The position numbers and the translations under genes are program-made. Under the pieces are notes generated by a model. The model was not told the DNA's origin. It saw only the letters and a program-made list of their open reading frames with translations, and did no database searches. A stretch of DNA of 64,000 nt, taken from assembly GCA_947069175.1 (NCBI GenBank), contig CAMTDV010000030.1, positions 95,008,411 through 95,072,410 of the forward strand, read 5' to 3'. Shown here in pieces: positions 44,157 through 56,677 of this stretch. Numbering within the stretch: position 1 is the first letter of the stretch; each line of letters starts with the position of its first letter. Origin of the DNA: Scalesia atractyloides (Eukaryota; Streptophyta; Magnoliopsida; Asterales; Asteraceae).

Positions 44157-44390
44157 TAATCTGGATAAGTGGATGGTGAGAATCCACAAAATCTAGAGAC
44201 TGATTCATCTACATTGTTTCATAAAGAGAACCATAAAGAAAACTGGTTTGCACACCCAATTAATAGTGACACACGACCAAACTGAGGGCATTATAACTGG
44301 TAGTCGGTTTGACAACCGTACTAAACGTCTCATCACAATCAATAGGTTGTTGGATCTTGCAGTTAGCTACCAAGTAGGCCTTAAAATGAT
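44157..44390 (-). pseudogene. Copia reverse transcriptase fragment
   Basis: On the minus strand, from 44390 leftwards, the reading AYLVANCKIQQPIDCDETFS then TVVKPTT matches the start of the Copia RT domain (KARLV..G..Q..GVDCDETFSPVVKP type). Further frames show LGVQTSFLYGSLYETM-like and DSHHPL-like remnants (LDVKNAFLHG.L.E.V.M and FVDS.HP...). Short and broken, with no LTR nearby. The plus-strand 62-residue frame is its antisense shadow. Confidence 0.65.
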
Positions 44391-44646
44391 TTATGTTGCA
44401 TTGAGGTTGCATTTATATAACCATATCAGCTGGTGATTATATCTTTTTATAAGCATAAAGTAAAAACAGTTAAACAGACCTTATGATTCATTTCATTCAA
44501 GAATAAATCATAACATGTTGTTTCAGCCAAATTTCGAGTGGAAAATCTAGCTCAAGAAACCAAAGAACCAGAACAATTTTCTACAAACAACAACCGTTGT
44601 AGATTGAAAGTAACCAATAGTTTTGCTCGTCATTGACTTGATTCAG

Positions 44647-47600
44647 TCAGAGAGACCTCGCAACTGACTTAAATTCAGTCAAACAAGAGTGTAGTATCTT
44701 CTGACGCTTATGAAGAGACTGTCGTTCATTCTGGAGAATGTCAATCGCTCCAAGGGCAACAAACATATCCATAAAATTCTCATCATTTACCGCAAATAAT
44801 TCCAGTCCCAATGCTACCATAAGACGTTCACGGCTGAAACAAAAACATAACACTCAAATCATAAGTTGAACATGTAGCAGGATATAAAATGATTTAAAAA
44901 AGAATTGGTAAAACCGTAAAACATACCATGGGGTTAGAAAACCTGAATTCAAAGCTGAAGTTACACTGCGTTCGACTAAAACTTCACGTATGCACGCAAA
45001 ATGTTGTGCAGCCAATGAGCATATCTCACTATAAGTTGACCCTGCTTGCGAACCGTTTTGACTAACATTAGTCAACACTTGGTTGTTATTGTTATGCATC
45101 CTATGATGCCGTTTTCTTGCTCCACCTTCAATGATATTTCCATGTTCCTTTTTTATAACAAAACTTCCGTCACGCGGTTGATCAGGTGACGGTGTCTCAG
45201 GAACCGTCATAGAAACTTCTCCCGCTGCTTTTAAAAGCTTTCCCGGTGTTGTTTCCTGATCCGTATTTTTATTATTTTCTGAAGGTATGTTTTCTTGATC
45301 TGATAACTCGAGGTATGCTGAAGTAGCTGATGTTTGGTATCTGAAAGTAGAGTTTGGGCCTGGCCCATATGAGAGATCGGTCTCGTAGCAAACTTGAGAA
45401 TATGGGCTTGTGACTGAATCCAAGTGGTGCCGAACGAGTTGCTTGCATTGTTTTGCAAGATCTTCTATGAAACAATTGTAAGATCGCCTTAAAGCAGCCT
45501 GAAAACCGACATACCCATCCATATCCCCGGTACTCTTCCCATCTGTCGAGCAAGCCACAAAAATTTCGGAATGATAAGCGAGAATGAATAATCATAAGTT
45601 TTAGAGTAAAATGCCATTTTTGTCCCTGAGGTTTGTCCAGTTCTACGACTTTCGTCCAAAGGTTTATTTATCCACATCTGGATCCAAAAGATGCCACAAA
45701 TGAATAATCATAAGTTTTAGAGTAAAATGCCATCTTGCTATTTTCATCCGGCTCGTTAACTCCGTCCATTTTTCTCCATTAAGTCAGGGGGATATTTTAT
45801 CTTTTATGTTAACTTATAGGGCAATTCGACTTTCTTCTCTTTATGTACAAGCATTTTGCATAATGTGTAAGTACTCAAAAAGACAAAACTACCCCTTTTA
45901 CACTAAGTTTTAATAAGATATGAAAAACAATATTGACAAGTGACAACTAATAGGATATAATATAGTTCTTACAATCAAAGTGATGGTGTTGATTCTTCTC
46001 CATAGCAAGATCAAACAAGTTTTTTAACACAAACGCAAGTCGTTCACACGCAGTGTCGAGAAGAGGGGCGAGCCACGATTTGGCAGCAGTGCGTGCGATC
46101 GCTGCAGCGGCCTCTGTAATTCCCCTTCCACCTCCTCTGCCAGCATGTGCAAGTATTATATTTGCCACCTGTCAAATAGATACACCAACTCAGCTTCTTT
46201 ACAACCTAGTCAAATAAACTTTTATTATAGAGTAAAATGCCAAAATCGTCCTTGAGGTTTGGACTGATTTGCCAGTTACATCCAAGTATCTTTTTTTTGG
46301 TATGTGGACGCCTAACGTTTTGATTTTGTTGATTTCCGTCCAAATCACAAACCCAGTTAAAATGCGTCGTTAACTCAGGGACACTTTTGGCAATTTACCC
46401 AATCGTTTTCTGTTTTTTTTAATTTGTTTTATAAAGATATAATAAAATTAATTCATGTGTATATATATATACACATGTGTGTTTATATATATATAATAAT
46501 TAATTAATAAACAGAAAAATAAATGAGTAATTGCCAAAATCGTCCCTGAGTTAACCATACATTATAATTGGGTTTGTTATTTGGATGGAAATGACAACAA
46601 AATCAAAACGTTAGGGTCCAGATACCAAGAAAAAAGTTATTTTGGATGTAACAGGTAAATCAGCCCAAACTTCCGGGACGATTTTGGCATTTTACTCTTT
46701 ACTAGATAATTCGAGTGCAGTTATGGTTTACCTTCTCCCTTGAAACAGGAGGGCATTTGACTGAATATGCAGCGCAACTGAATTCATGCATAACTCTTTC
46801 GAAAGCAGCACCACCGTAAAGACGAAGTCTGGAGTTCGGTGGTTTTATACCAGACATTACTCCGGGCCAGCTCGTCATACCGCTCTCTGATTTCTCTTCT
46901 TCTGTCGTTTTTCCCCATTGTTCCGGATCGGGATCCGCAGCTCCATCTATCAACGCTCCCTACACCATTTCAAAAGTTAGGAAACGCTTCAACTATTCAA
47001 ACTTTAAAACAAACATATAAATATCCGGGACAAGTGCATATAAATATGTACCACGTGATTGCATATGGAGGATGCAAACAGCATTGAAGATCTTCGAAGG
47101 TGAGCTACGTCGGAAGTTGCTTGTAGTTTCGAGTCCATGATGTTTAACTGAGCGGTGACTTCACTGCAACGTTGTTCAAGCAAAGCTAACGTTGCGGGTG
47201 CGGCTTCTTTATATCTCTTTTGAAGTTCGGCTTCCAAATAATCTCTAAGACAACCAAAACCAATGTGGGATTTATATTTTTCTTCGCCGTATCCACCTTT
47301 AACGTTATCTTTCAAATGGCGTATAACATCTGAATCCACTTGAGATATTTGCTTCCTGAACTCGTCATTTGAAACAGTGGTTCTTTCTTTTGGTAGTGCC
47401 ACAAAAAATGGTTGTGTGTTCTCTCCGAGGTAGCCACTTGCGCTCAAGTAGCGGTCAACCTCCCAGCGTTCAGTAAATTCCTGCAGAAATTCAAAAAAAA
47501 ACAACATAAATTGTAATTATAAGGAAAAAGTAGGGCTGCAAACTAACTGAACTTTCAGTGAACAGTTCATGAACCATTCGGCTTAAAGTTTCTTTGTGTC

Positions 47601-49860
47601 TGTTCGTTTGATAAATGACAAACACGAACAAGAAATTTCGTTTGTTTAGTTAAATGGACAAACATGAACAAAGGTTGTGTTCGTTTATTTATGTCCGCGA
47701 ACGTTCGGTAACGTGTTCGTTTATGTATGGTACCTAAAATTAGGTTATGTTTGTTAGTTTTTTGAGACACTATTTTAACTATAATGTTTCTCAAGATTAT
47801 GTTAAGTCTCAAGTATGTTTGAATAATTAGGTTAGTATATTTTGAATGGATCTACTTAGTGATGAAAAACGCATATTCATTTGTGTTCACGATCGTTTGT
47901 TTCTGTTCATGAACGCCTGTTTTTGTTCGTTTGTTTTAAATCTGTGTTCATGAACGTTCATTTGTGTTCGGTACCAAAAATTAACGAATGAACACGAACA
48001 CATCCATTTTCTTAATGAACGAACACGAACAAAACATCTCGTTCGGTATGTATTCATGAACACATTATTTCCTTAACAAACGAACATGCATGTTCGTTCG
48101 GTTCGTTTGCAGCCCAGGAAAACCCATAATGATGTAATTGTAGCATTATACAACTCAATTTCAAGAGAAAACAACATTTGTGCAATGTCAGAGAGAAGAT
48201 TAAACATATTATTTTTCTCTATGTCTGGCAATTGAGGTAAATATGTATGTACCTTAAGCCGGTTATCAAATTTGGAGACAACGATTAATGTTCTACGAAA
48301 GGTTGGATCAATCTCGCGAATGGTATCCAACCACAAAGATGAGCACCACTCGACACTACTTTGTTGAAGGAATACAAGAATACGATGAGGTGGACTAGCT
48401 AATGATTTCACCATTGAGAGTATTTCTTCTGGTGTGCTTTCGGGTTCACCCTTTTTAGCCTGCCAGCCGCGGTTCAGATTATTATGAATGTGTTTGGATG
48501 AGTATAATAACAGCGGAGTTTTGTATAGGTTACCTTGAGAACGAATCCTGGAGTATCGATGATGGTGAGATTAGGACAGTGTGCGTATTCAGCTCTCATT
48601 ACAATTGGTTTAGAGGATACTGCGGTTCTGGTCTTCTTCAACAATGCCTCGGTTCGGGATTTAATGGTGTCTGCGATTTCTGATGATAAGACAATAGGAC
48701 TGCCATAATCCTCGGAATCCTCTTCCTGTCATTAGTGTCAAGGTTCAGTATCACTCATACACAACAAGAAACAACCGATAATGCTTTTTCGAGAACATAT
48801 CAGTCTATTCAAGAAACAACAAGTCGCGGGGTATTTACCTAATATGTTTACATTTCTGATAGGTTTCTATCATCACGTACCCGAAATTTAGATATTATAA
48901 CATATGCATACGAATTAATATATAGATAACCTCTAAGGAGCACAGGATCTGCACATGTACAAGATGAGCATGAATGCAGTTTCGACCTAACCTCACTCTC
49001 GAGTTGCGTGCCTCTTGTACATCATTGCCTCATGCAGTCAGAAGCGATGACCACCTCGTAAGTGGGCACTTCATGAGCGCTTTTTAAAACTAAACTAGCT
49101 GGTTAAATATCACCTAGTCGGACCTGAAATCAGTAATTGACCAAATTTTGGCCAAACTGGTCGAAGTCTTTAGACCATGCGGTGTCGAGGCTTTTTGGCA
49201 CCACGACACCTTCTGACGCGTGCTGACGTGGCGCTTAATAACCTCATTTCATGCCTTCCCACACCTTATAATCTAAAAGTATTTAAAAATTTAAACTTAA
49301 TAATCCAATCCGATTCATAAGTTTGAAAACCACCTATAAAATTCCAGTCCAATTAAACCCAATTAATCTCGATTAACGCCTGACAAGCGCCTAGTGATTT
49401 TTACAACCATGATACTAAACCCTAATTTAAAAAATCACCCAAAACAAACAACATTCATAACCTCCAAACCCTAAACAAGCAACAACAATTCAACTAAACA
49501 AGAATTAACCTGAAACCGACACCTGGGATCGGCCGCAGTAGGATCATGAACCATCTGTAGAATAAGAGGCCTACGCGTCCCCATCTCAACCTCACGGACA
49601 TTAAACCGGAAGCCAAGAAGCGCTTCAAGAAGCGAACTCTTGCCATCTGATTGGCCTCCAATGGCTACAATTTCAGGAATCGGAAGTTTTTCGCCGAATG
49701 CGACCGCGGCGGACTGCAAGCGGTTGTAGGCCTCGAAACGGGACTTTTGGGAGGATGATGGGACGGTGGTTTGGTGGTGTTTTTTTGAAGAAGAAAATGA
49801 AGAGAGTTTGTTGTTGGATGGGGTTTTGGTTGGGGTTTGAAGGTTGTTGGTGGTCGCCAT
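44647..49860 (-). CDS. DRP5A: Dynamin-related GTPase, DRP5A type (eight exons, 801 aa)
   Basis: Large GTPase of the dynamin family. Arabidopsis DRP5A (At1g53140) acts in cytokinesis at the cell plate, so a membrane-remodelling role in dividing cells is inferred. Exons, read right to left: 49860-49510, 48725-48534, 48459-48253, 47480-47052, 46959-46732, 46168-45973, 45542-44927, 44833-44647. All junctions are GT-AG and phases close (2406 bases). GTPase motifs: G1 GGQSDGKSS (68-76; usual dynamins have SSGKSS), G2 MGTRRP (93-98), G3 DTPG (174-177), G4 VSKFD (241-245). The N-terminal 40 residues are Ser/Thr/Lys-rich. The middle region includes APATLALLEQRC and GRGGGRGITEA. Exon 7 encodes a disordered linker with DQENIPSEN and TVPETPSPDQP, typical of DRP5A. 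The C-terminus (KRQKILHSCLTEFKSVARSL) is GED-like. Length is close to the Arabidopsis protein. Introns carry MITEs. Confidence 0.95.
45598..45790. repeat. Partial Mutator-type MITE sequence in DRP5A intron 6
   Basis: GAGTAAAATGCCAT starts at 45604 and again at 45720. The phrase GTCCCTGAGGTTTG, typical of the family seen at 46230, follows the first. The second copy restarts the same end after a 116-base offset, so one terminus has been duplicated. No opposite end is present in the intron. Confidence 0.5.
46230..46697. mobile_element. Mutator-type MITE in DRP5A intron 5
   Basis: The ends GAGTAAAATGCCAAAATCGT and ACGATTTTGGCATTTTACTC are perfect inverted repeats; further inverted similarity extends inwards. 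Flanking 9-mers TTTATTATA and TTTACTAGA agree at 7 of 9 positions, an aged 9-base target duplication. The centre has (TA)n runs at about 46460-46495. Confidence 0.8.
47531..48116. mobile_element. hAT-like MITE in DRP5A intron 3
   Basis: Starts TAGGGCTGCAAACTAAC and ends GGTTCGTTTGCAGCCCA. The interior is full of GTTCGTTTG / CGAACACGAAC words. Flanking 8-mers GGAAAAAG and GGAAAACC match at 6 of 8. Same family as 24156-24685. Confidence 0.75.
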
Positions 49861-49921
49861 TGTTGGTTTGAGATTTGCAGAGGTTTGAAAATTTGAATCT
49901 GAGAAGAAAGGCGCTGCTTGA

Positions 49922-49936
49922 CCGTTTTAAATATAC
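49922..49936 (-). promoter_or_regulatory. TATA-like box and AACGG element before DRP5A
   Basis: On the minus strand TATATTTAAAACGGTC lies about 60-75 bases upstream of the ATG. AACGG (49926-49922) is the core of the mitosis-specific activator element of G2/M genes. This would suit a cytokinesis gene, but a single five-base core is weak evidence. Confidence 0.3.
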
Positions 49937-50334
49937 AGATTTTTTATTTTATTTGTATTTTGTAATTTATTGTATTGAGAGTTGTTTCATATGAGCTTTA
50001 GGGGTGCTCTTCGGGTTTTTATTATTCGGTTTTAAGTTTTTTAGGTTGGGTTTTTTGGATTTTTTGTTGGAAAAAAGTAGACTGATAATTAACCCGTTTG
50101 AAGCTCGGGTTAATCTGGATCGGGTTTAATCAGCCTTTTGGGCTAAGTTGTAAAATGAAAAAAAAATATTTTTTTAAAAAAACATCATCAAAATTCATTT
50201 TGCTATCAGTGTGTTAAGTTGTAAAATGAAAAAAAAAAATTATTTTATATAAAAAAACATCATCAAAATTCATTTTGCTATCAGTGATGTGGGGTATTCA
50301 AATGTGTGGAATCTTTCAAATTCTGGTTAATATG
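49937..50334. repeat. AT-rich DNA with a 70-base tandem duplication
   Basis: A unit beginning AAGTTGTAAAATGAAAAAAA and ending TTCATTTTGCTATCAGTG is present twice (about 50144-50210 and 50216-50287). No gene. It lies between the divergent upstream side of DRP5A and the transposase relic. Confidence 0.6.
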
Positions 50335-50960
50335 TTATTTTACGAAACGATGTTGCGAATATGTTAACATGTGTTTGACAGCATAGAATAATGACGATTG
50401 GTATAGTACGGTCAAGTCGTTATATGAACTAGCAGCCCCGAAGATAGCATGCCAAAACCATAAATCTTGGGATGCTACCGCTTGGATCATAATCAGCGGA
50501 TAATCACCTCTCATATATTGACCTCGCCATTCTTTTGAGCAATTCTTCCAAGCCAAATGTATACAACATGCCTACTATCATCCAAAAAAAAGTCCATGTC
50601 TATTTTGATGTGCATCGTACAAAAGTTCAATGTCTATGGAGGTCGGCATACACAAATATTCTTTTCTTTAGAACTGAATCACACCATTACAATAGTATTG
50701 CAGGCTTTCATGTGAGGTTCTTTCATATATACTCAAATACTCATTATACGTGTCTAGAGCACTCCCGTATGCAAGTTCATGTATGTCTAGTTTAGGCAAT
50801 GATGTAAACCTAATATTTAATCTCGCATCCCAACTTGTTTGAAACCATTCATATCTCTGCTCCCTGTCACCAACTATTCTTAGAAATAGTTCTTTTGCTA
50901 TACAATCTCTCCATGATGTAGAGCATCCTCAGTAGAAGTGATTTTCCACGAGTCGTTCCT
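50335..50960 (-). pseudogene. PIF/Harbinger transposase fragment
   Basis: On the minus strand, upstream pieces include a region read as DCIAKELFLRIV (about 50910-50875), matching the FRM.R.LFLRI block of plant PIF/Harbinger DDE transposases. A 73-codon frame (50556-50335) then reads WKNCSKEWRGQYMRGDYP and VASQDLWFWHAIFGAASSYN, corresponding to the conserved WKNCP.AW.GQ..RGD and AVASQDLWIWHAFFG..GS.ND blocks around the catalytic Asp. The pieces are in different frames and incomplete; no terminal inverted repeats were found. Confidence 0.75.
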
Positions 50961-51672
50961 GTGTGACATCACAACCTCTAAGAGTTTAAAAGCCATATGC
51001 ATAATCCTTTAGTGTGTGAGTTGCTTGTGTGCTGCTCAAAAGCACTATCATCGAACCGATGTTGCTATTGCCGATGCTTGTGTAAACAAAAGATAACAAC
51101 ATTATTCACCAGTTTAAATTGTGCTATTTATTAGATGATTTTGAGACATTATTGTGGACTATGCTCTATTTATTGGATGGTTTTGATTTGTGAAAATGAT
51201 GACAAAGAGAAGCAAAGAGTAGATTACAAGACCATGCATAAATAATATGTTAAAATTACTAGTGAAGAATGTGAGGCAACACACTTGGTAGAGGTATATG
51301 TCTCTTAGAGGAGAGGTTCTAGGTTCAAATCTGAGTAAGAAAGGTTATTTAAATAATTAGTGTAAAGTAGCGTGTTAAAAAAACAACTAAAATTTCTTTG
51401 TTATTCTTATAGCAATAGAGTGTCATTGATATAACCATGTATTTCTCTTTTTGTTTAAAAAGTTTCCTACTTGGTTTAGTTAGGCAGATCCTGAATTTTA
51501 GAAAACCTAGTTAGGCATATCTAAAAATTAAAAGTTTAGCCCAAGTCAACTTTTTTGGTTAAAGCCCAAAACCAAGCCTAAGGCCTAGGGGCTAGCACCA
51601 TGTTTTGGCCGTTTAAAAAAAAAAGAAAAAAAAAAACAAAATGTAGCGGTAGGCTGGTAGCCTATAACTTAA
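50961..51672. other. Intergenic DNA with a SINE-like internal promoter
   Basis: At about 51279-51385 (plus strand) TTGGTAGAGGTATATG (box A-like) is followed by GGTTCTAGGTTCAAATCTGA (box B-like, 51327-51346) and later an A-rich tail near 51379. No tRNA cloverleaf fits. The rest shows nothing recognisable. Confidence 0.4.
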
Positions 51673-52123
51673 GGGGATGTTTTGGATTGTTTTTTTCAAA
51701 ATACATTATGCGTTTTGAATAATTAGAATTAAATAATTAGATGTAATAAAACGTGTTACAGAAAGATAGTGTTTGAATTTGATTATGTTGTTTGATATCA
51801 CAATAATCAGATAATCAACATTGTTTGGATTTGATTATGTTGTTTGAAATCACAATAATCAGATAATCAACTATTTGAGTGTTTGGCAAGTATATATATT
51901 TTAAAAAATAAATAAGTGAAAACGTAAAAAATCAGTTTTTGGATTATCACATTTTCCTACAGCAAGGGGTGACCTGCTTATGGATTATCACGTTTTGAAC
52001 TCTACAAAACGTAAAAAATCACTTTTTATTAATTGTTTACCAAACACTCAAAATAGATTTTTTTGCGATTTCAAAACACAATAATCAAAAACTCAGGTTG
52101 AAAACACAATCCCAAACATCCCC
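51673..52123. mobile_element. MITE with GGGGATGTTT ends
   Basis: The termini GGGGATGTTTTGGATTGT and ACAATCCCAAACATCCCC are near-perfect inverted repeats. The interior contains a tandem ATTTGATTATGTTGTTTG unit (about 51777 and 51829, period 52) and inverted CAAAACGTAAAAAATC words. No coding. The superfamily is not fixed because the target duplication is not clear. Confidence 0.7.
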
Positions 52124-52483
52124 AAGGTCTGTAAAATAATAAAATGCTCATACTTCTATTCTCATTTATTTAGTTCTTATAAACTTATCCATTTAGGTCA
52201 TGCGTAATAAGCATTATAGGGACATGGAAGGGTTCGATAACACCTCTTACATTGCCTCTAGCGTTACAGGGGCATGAAAAAAGAGTATTTCTAGAACAAT
52301 ACCCAAAAAGAAGAAAAAGAAAATGGAAAGTTTTGAACAATGCTCGTGCTACCCTCAACTTTGTCTTTCAAGTGTAAATTTGTTTATTTTTTAGTTCGTT
52401 TTATATATAGGATACTCGTTAGCAGATATTAGGATAGCCCTAGGAGTATTTAAGAAGAAGAAAAATAGTGAAACTAAATCGAA
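52124..52483. other. Intergenic DNA, nothing recognised
   Basis: AT-rich sequence between two MITEs; no feature could be supported. Confidence 0.35.
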
Positions 52484-52783
52484 ATTGATAATTACTGTTT
52501 TCGTCCTTGTGGTTTGTCAAAAATCACTATTTCAGTCCATTAGTTTAAAATTTGCGATTTCAGTCCCTGTGGTTTCACTTTTGTAACCATTTCAGTCCAC
52601 CTTGCAACCATTTCAGTCCCTGTACTTACAGAATAAATGTATTGAAGTGGTTACGAAAGTGAAACCACAGGGACTGAAATGGTTACGAAAGTGAAACCAC
52701 AGGGACTGAAATCGCAATTTTAAACTAATGGACTGAAATAGTGATTTTTGACAAACCACAGGGACGAAAACAATAATTAACTC
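52484..52783. mobile_element. Fold-back MITE of the GTTTTCGTCCYTGTGG type
   Basis: The left arm (52484-52620) and right arm (about 52640-52783) are inverted copies carrying GTGGTTTGTCAAAAATCAC and GATTTCAGTCCCTGTGGTTT. Inside the right arm the 37-base GGTTACGAAAGTGAAACCAC unit is tandemly duplicated (52657 and 52680). Structure resembles the Mutator-type MITEs elsewhere in the window, but no 9-base duplication was found. Confidence 0.65.
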
Positions 52784-53239
52784 ATTGAATTTTCATCTCA
52801 TCCATGGCTGCTGTGTAAAACGATGAAGAAGATGAGAAAGCTATGAAGAAGATGACCTAAATAACTCGTTTGGGCCTTTTATTTATTTTATTTGCTAGAG
52901 AACCTAAATAGTTATTATTGGGCCGGGTTTTCTTTTTTAGTTTTGCGTCTTTGATTTTTTTCCCTTATTTTATAAAATCTGCTTTCATTTGGTTTTTTTA
53001 CTTTTGTAAACACACCTCCTTCAGTTTTATATTTGGCCTTTTAACGGATGTAAACAAACTAATTGAAAGTAAAAAAGTTAACCGAAAATACTTGGAAAAG
53101 TAATTTTTTCCAAATAATTGATTTTTCAATAATTGAAACATTTTTTAGTAAAGTTAATAAATATTTATATATATATTTTTGTAATTTAACTAATATTTGT
53201 TTTTAGAAGAATACTTTTTTCCCTAAATAATTATTATAT

Positions 53240-53292
53240 GTTTTTATATTTCTGCTTAATCCCACGTCACAAAGTGTGAGTAACAATACTAG
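53240..53292 (+). mobile_element. Helitron-like 3' terminus
   Basis: CCACGTCACAAAGTGTGAG (an imperfect short hairpin) is followed about ten bases later by CTAG at 53289-53292 and then T. The spacing and sequence resemble the end at 35741-35773. The 5' end was not identified; sequence from 52784 to here may belong to it. Confidence 0.35.
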
Positions 53293-53599
53293 TTGTGAAT
53301 GTAAAAAAGCTAATTTAATTCGGACCCCATTGCCCTAAATGAACGTACGGTAAAAAAAATCTCTGCTTTATGAATGTACAGTAAAAGAAAGTTGGGATAC
53401 CCCTGAAGTTTTATTCTAGTCCGCCACTGATTACGCATGGTTTTAATATTGTTTTCGTGGGACGTTAAAAGTCATATTCATTTCCATATTTTCAAATGTT
53501 TTTGTTGAAATAATAATCGCATTAATGATTTAATATTGATCATGTCACTAATTCAAATTAACTTCATTAGTATCGAACATTCTTAAAGACGCCTATCTG

Positions 53600-53835
53600 A
53601 TTTATTTTACGGCATCTTCTAAAAAAATAATAAAAAATAAGGCAAATTGTCCAAGAAAACTATTTTGATTCAACATAAAACTTAATGTATATATTAACTA
53701 ATAACAGTACGCCAGTCAAATTTATTTAATGGCATCTTCTAGTTGTTCGGTCAAATATAGCAAATTTTCCAAGAATATTATTATGATTCAACATAAAACT
53801 TAATGTAGATATTAACTAATAATAAAAGCATTGAA
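53600..53835 (+). repeat. Two-copy tandem repeat, period about 118 bases
   Basis: TGATTCAACATAAAACTTAA starts at 53666 and 53784; flanking GGCATCTTCTA and TTAACTAATAA words repeat with the same offset. No coding. Confidence 0.7.
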
Positions 53836-55076
53836 ATGCAACTTAAAAGGCAAGAAGCTTATGGTCCAGTGAGTTCATAAAACTCACTAAGATAAGCCAT
53901 GTTATTGAACCAAACAAAATAACAAACAATGAAACCAAAAATTAATATTAGTATTAAACAAACTATAAGATAACTAAATCTCTCTAGACCATACAAATAG
54001 ATACGAGAACATAACACTACGTGGATACATGATGTACACATGACATGCATAAACAAATACACAAACATATATTAATTTCATCGAGAAATTGTTTTTACAT
54101 GTAGACATGTATCAACTCATGAATATATCCAACCATAAGCTTATTTTTCTAATATCTTATATGTATCCGATGAAAAAGACGTGAATCTAACACGCGTTTA
54201 TCTTGTGCTTATATTTATTTATTATATAATATCTGTATCATAATTTTTTATTTTTTTTGAAAGGCATCTGTCTCATAAATAGCAATCTGAAGAATGTGAT
54301 GGGGTCCACGGAATAATTGTACAACCAACAACAATATCGCCAGTTGTTGAACGGCCAACCGTAGATTTGCATTTTACTTACCAAAATCGGACGGCTCAAA
54401 AGCAATCGTAGTTAGGTCACTGCTCACGTTATCGTTCGATCAGTCGTGGTGCACGTAACTCAGTCACCGCATTATTTAATTGTACCCTCAAGGCCTCAAT
54501 GCTAATGTTGCCGACACATTATTATTTATAAAATATCCAGATAATTTTTACATGTATATTGTTACAATTTAGAAATACTTATATATTTTTTAACGGTTAC
54601 TTTACACAGTCATCAGGCATAGTTCTAGATCTAAACTTACGTTTATCGTTAAACTAAAACCGTCAGCCACTTGAAGAAAGAACAGATTTACTACAATTCT
54701 TGATATCGTTAGGCTATTGAGTGTTGAGAAGGGTAGTCACTTGGAAATGATCTGCCACGTAGGCATCCACGTCATCGTGTGTGGGTGTGTAGAGAGAGGT
54801 TCATCACCACCGGCAATGGGGTGACAATCACAGCAGGACAAAGCTAGGGGGTGTTGCCGGACCAGGACGGGCCTTGATGGGCTGGCGCCGTCCCCAACAA
54901 CGGACCCCGTGGTTTTTATAAATGTATACACAAACATTGGTACAGTAAATAAGTAGATAACTATTTTTAATAACCAGATATGAGAATTGCAACACGTATA
55001 TGATATATATATATAATGCTTTAACTGTAATACAAAATGCGATATGTAACCATAAAACAGTCTATTTAAATATGCG

Positions 55077-55115
<39 letters not shown>

Positions 55116-56430
55116 GTAAGTTAATGTACAAAGTACATTTAACGTAAAAAATGGAAAACGTAATTGAAACTCAAAATTACGTATAATGGAAAATCTTTTT
55201 TACACCTTATACGTTAATAACAATTAGCTTTTGCATTTAAACCTTTTACTATAAATATATTATATTTCTTTTATTATTTTAGTGAGATCAAACAATATAT
55301 TATTATATATATGCATAAACAAATTTTTTTTGTTAACTTAATCTATTATCTGTCAAACTTTACAGTTTTTCATAATGTAAAAAGTAATAATCATGATGAA
55401 GAATGATTGAACTGAAAAAAAAAAACTTTAAATAGTTTGCATTTAGAGGTGCTTTTTTAATTAGATCCATAATATGATATTACCGGTTTTACCCATCTCA
55501 TCCTTGGCTGATCGGTGACGCACACTGCCGTATTAATTGGGTTGAGACTTGAATAAGGTAAAGGACGTAATTTTGACGGTAAAGTCTACATTGACTTTGA
55601 TATAGTCAACATTTCATTTTTTATTTCCAAAGTGAAGAATAACACGTCTCCTAATTCAGTTTCCTTTTCCAAAAAGATAAAAAAATAAAATAAAATCGCA
55701 TTTAGTTCTTAAGTACAACACTTTCAGCTTAGGATTATACAAAAAAAAATCACCTTCACAATCCCGAAATCATGACATTTTTTTAGGAGTGTCCCAATGC
55801 AAAACGAAATATAATTTTTGAACTAACTAAACTGAATCAGCCGGTGATTGAAATCTTAATCGACATACTCTTACTTATTATTTTTGTTAATTTTTTAAAA
55901 AAAATCTTAACTCAGTGTAAAAAAATTCTTAGCGTGGTTCATTCAAACATCTAATTTGCTTTATTTTTTATGTCAAACATTTGGATGAAAATGACATAAA
56001 ATCCTAAATTTCAGGGACATTTTTGCCAAAAAAGTCAGACGTTTTGAATGAAAATGACAAAAAATCACAAAAATGAAATGGCAATATGGTACAAAAAAGT
56101 TGTTTTGAATAAAAATGAAAAACATACCCAAACCTCAGGGATGATTTTTTGGCAATTTACTCAAAAAACAAATATCTTCTAAAAAATTAGTTTATTTTAG
56201 TATAGTAGGTAGTGAAGAGAAACTTATAATATTCCGATAAACGATATCAAAATTTATGTTCTTTAAAGTTTTGTGTCACTACAAAATCTTTTTAGTATTT
56301 AATTACTTATTATTTAAAGAATACCGATATTAATTTGCAAACAATAAACACGAATTTTCTGAATTGATGTGTATTAATGTACACAAAATAAAAATAAAAA
56401 AAAATTAGTTGACCGTTATTAATGAAAAGT
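53836..56430. other. AT-rich intergenic DNA with microsatellite and MITE relic
   Basis: No gene recognised. A (TA)n(GA)n microsatellite lies at 55078-55113. A GC-richer patch at about 54740-54910 (GCCACGTAGGCATCCACGTC) resembles repetitive DNA and gives a 66-residue frame without a domain. At about 55970-56163 there are decayed Mutator-type MITE words (TCAGGGA.GATTTTT, TTTTTGGCAATTTACTC) without a matching partner end. Confidence 0.45.
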
Positions 56431-56677
56431 TATTAAATACGAATAATAACTAGCCGGTCATTAAATTTGCAAAACACGATAACGTCGTATCGATCCAAGA
56501 AATCCCACAGAAACCAGAGAACGATCTGGACTCTGAAAAAAATCCCACAAAAAAAAAAAAAAACAAAACAATCAAATCGGAGCAAACGCAAACACACTTC
56601 ATCTTCTCCATCTTCTTCTCTTTCTAACAACCCAACAACAACCTTGTACTGTTCTTCAGTTTTAGCAGTTTCCCATA

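Noticed and set aside
53859..54068. 69-residue minus-strand ORF with hydrophobic stretches
   Set aside because: AT-rich intergenic DNA; composition explains the frame and no family is recognised.
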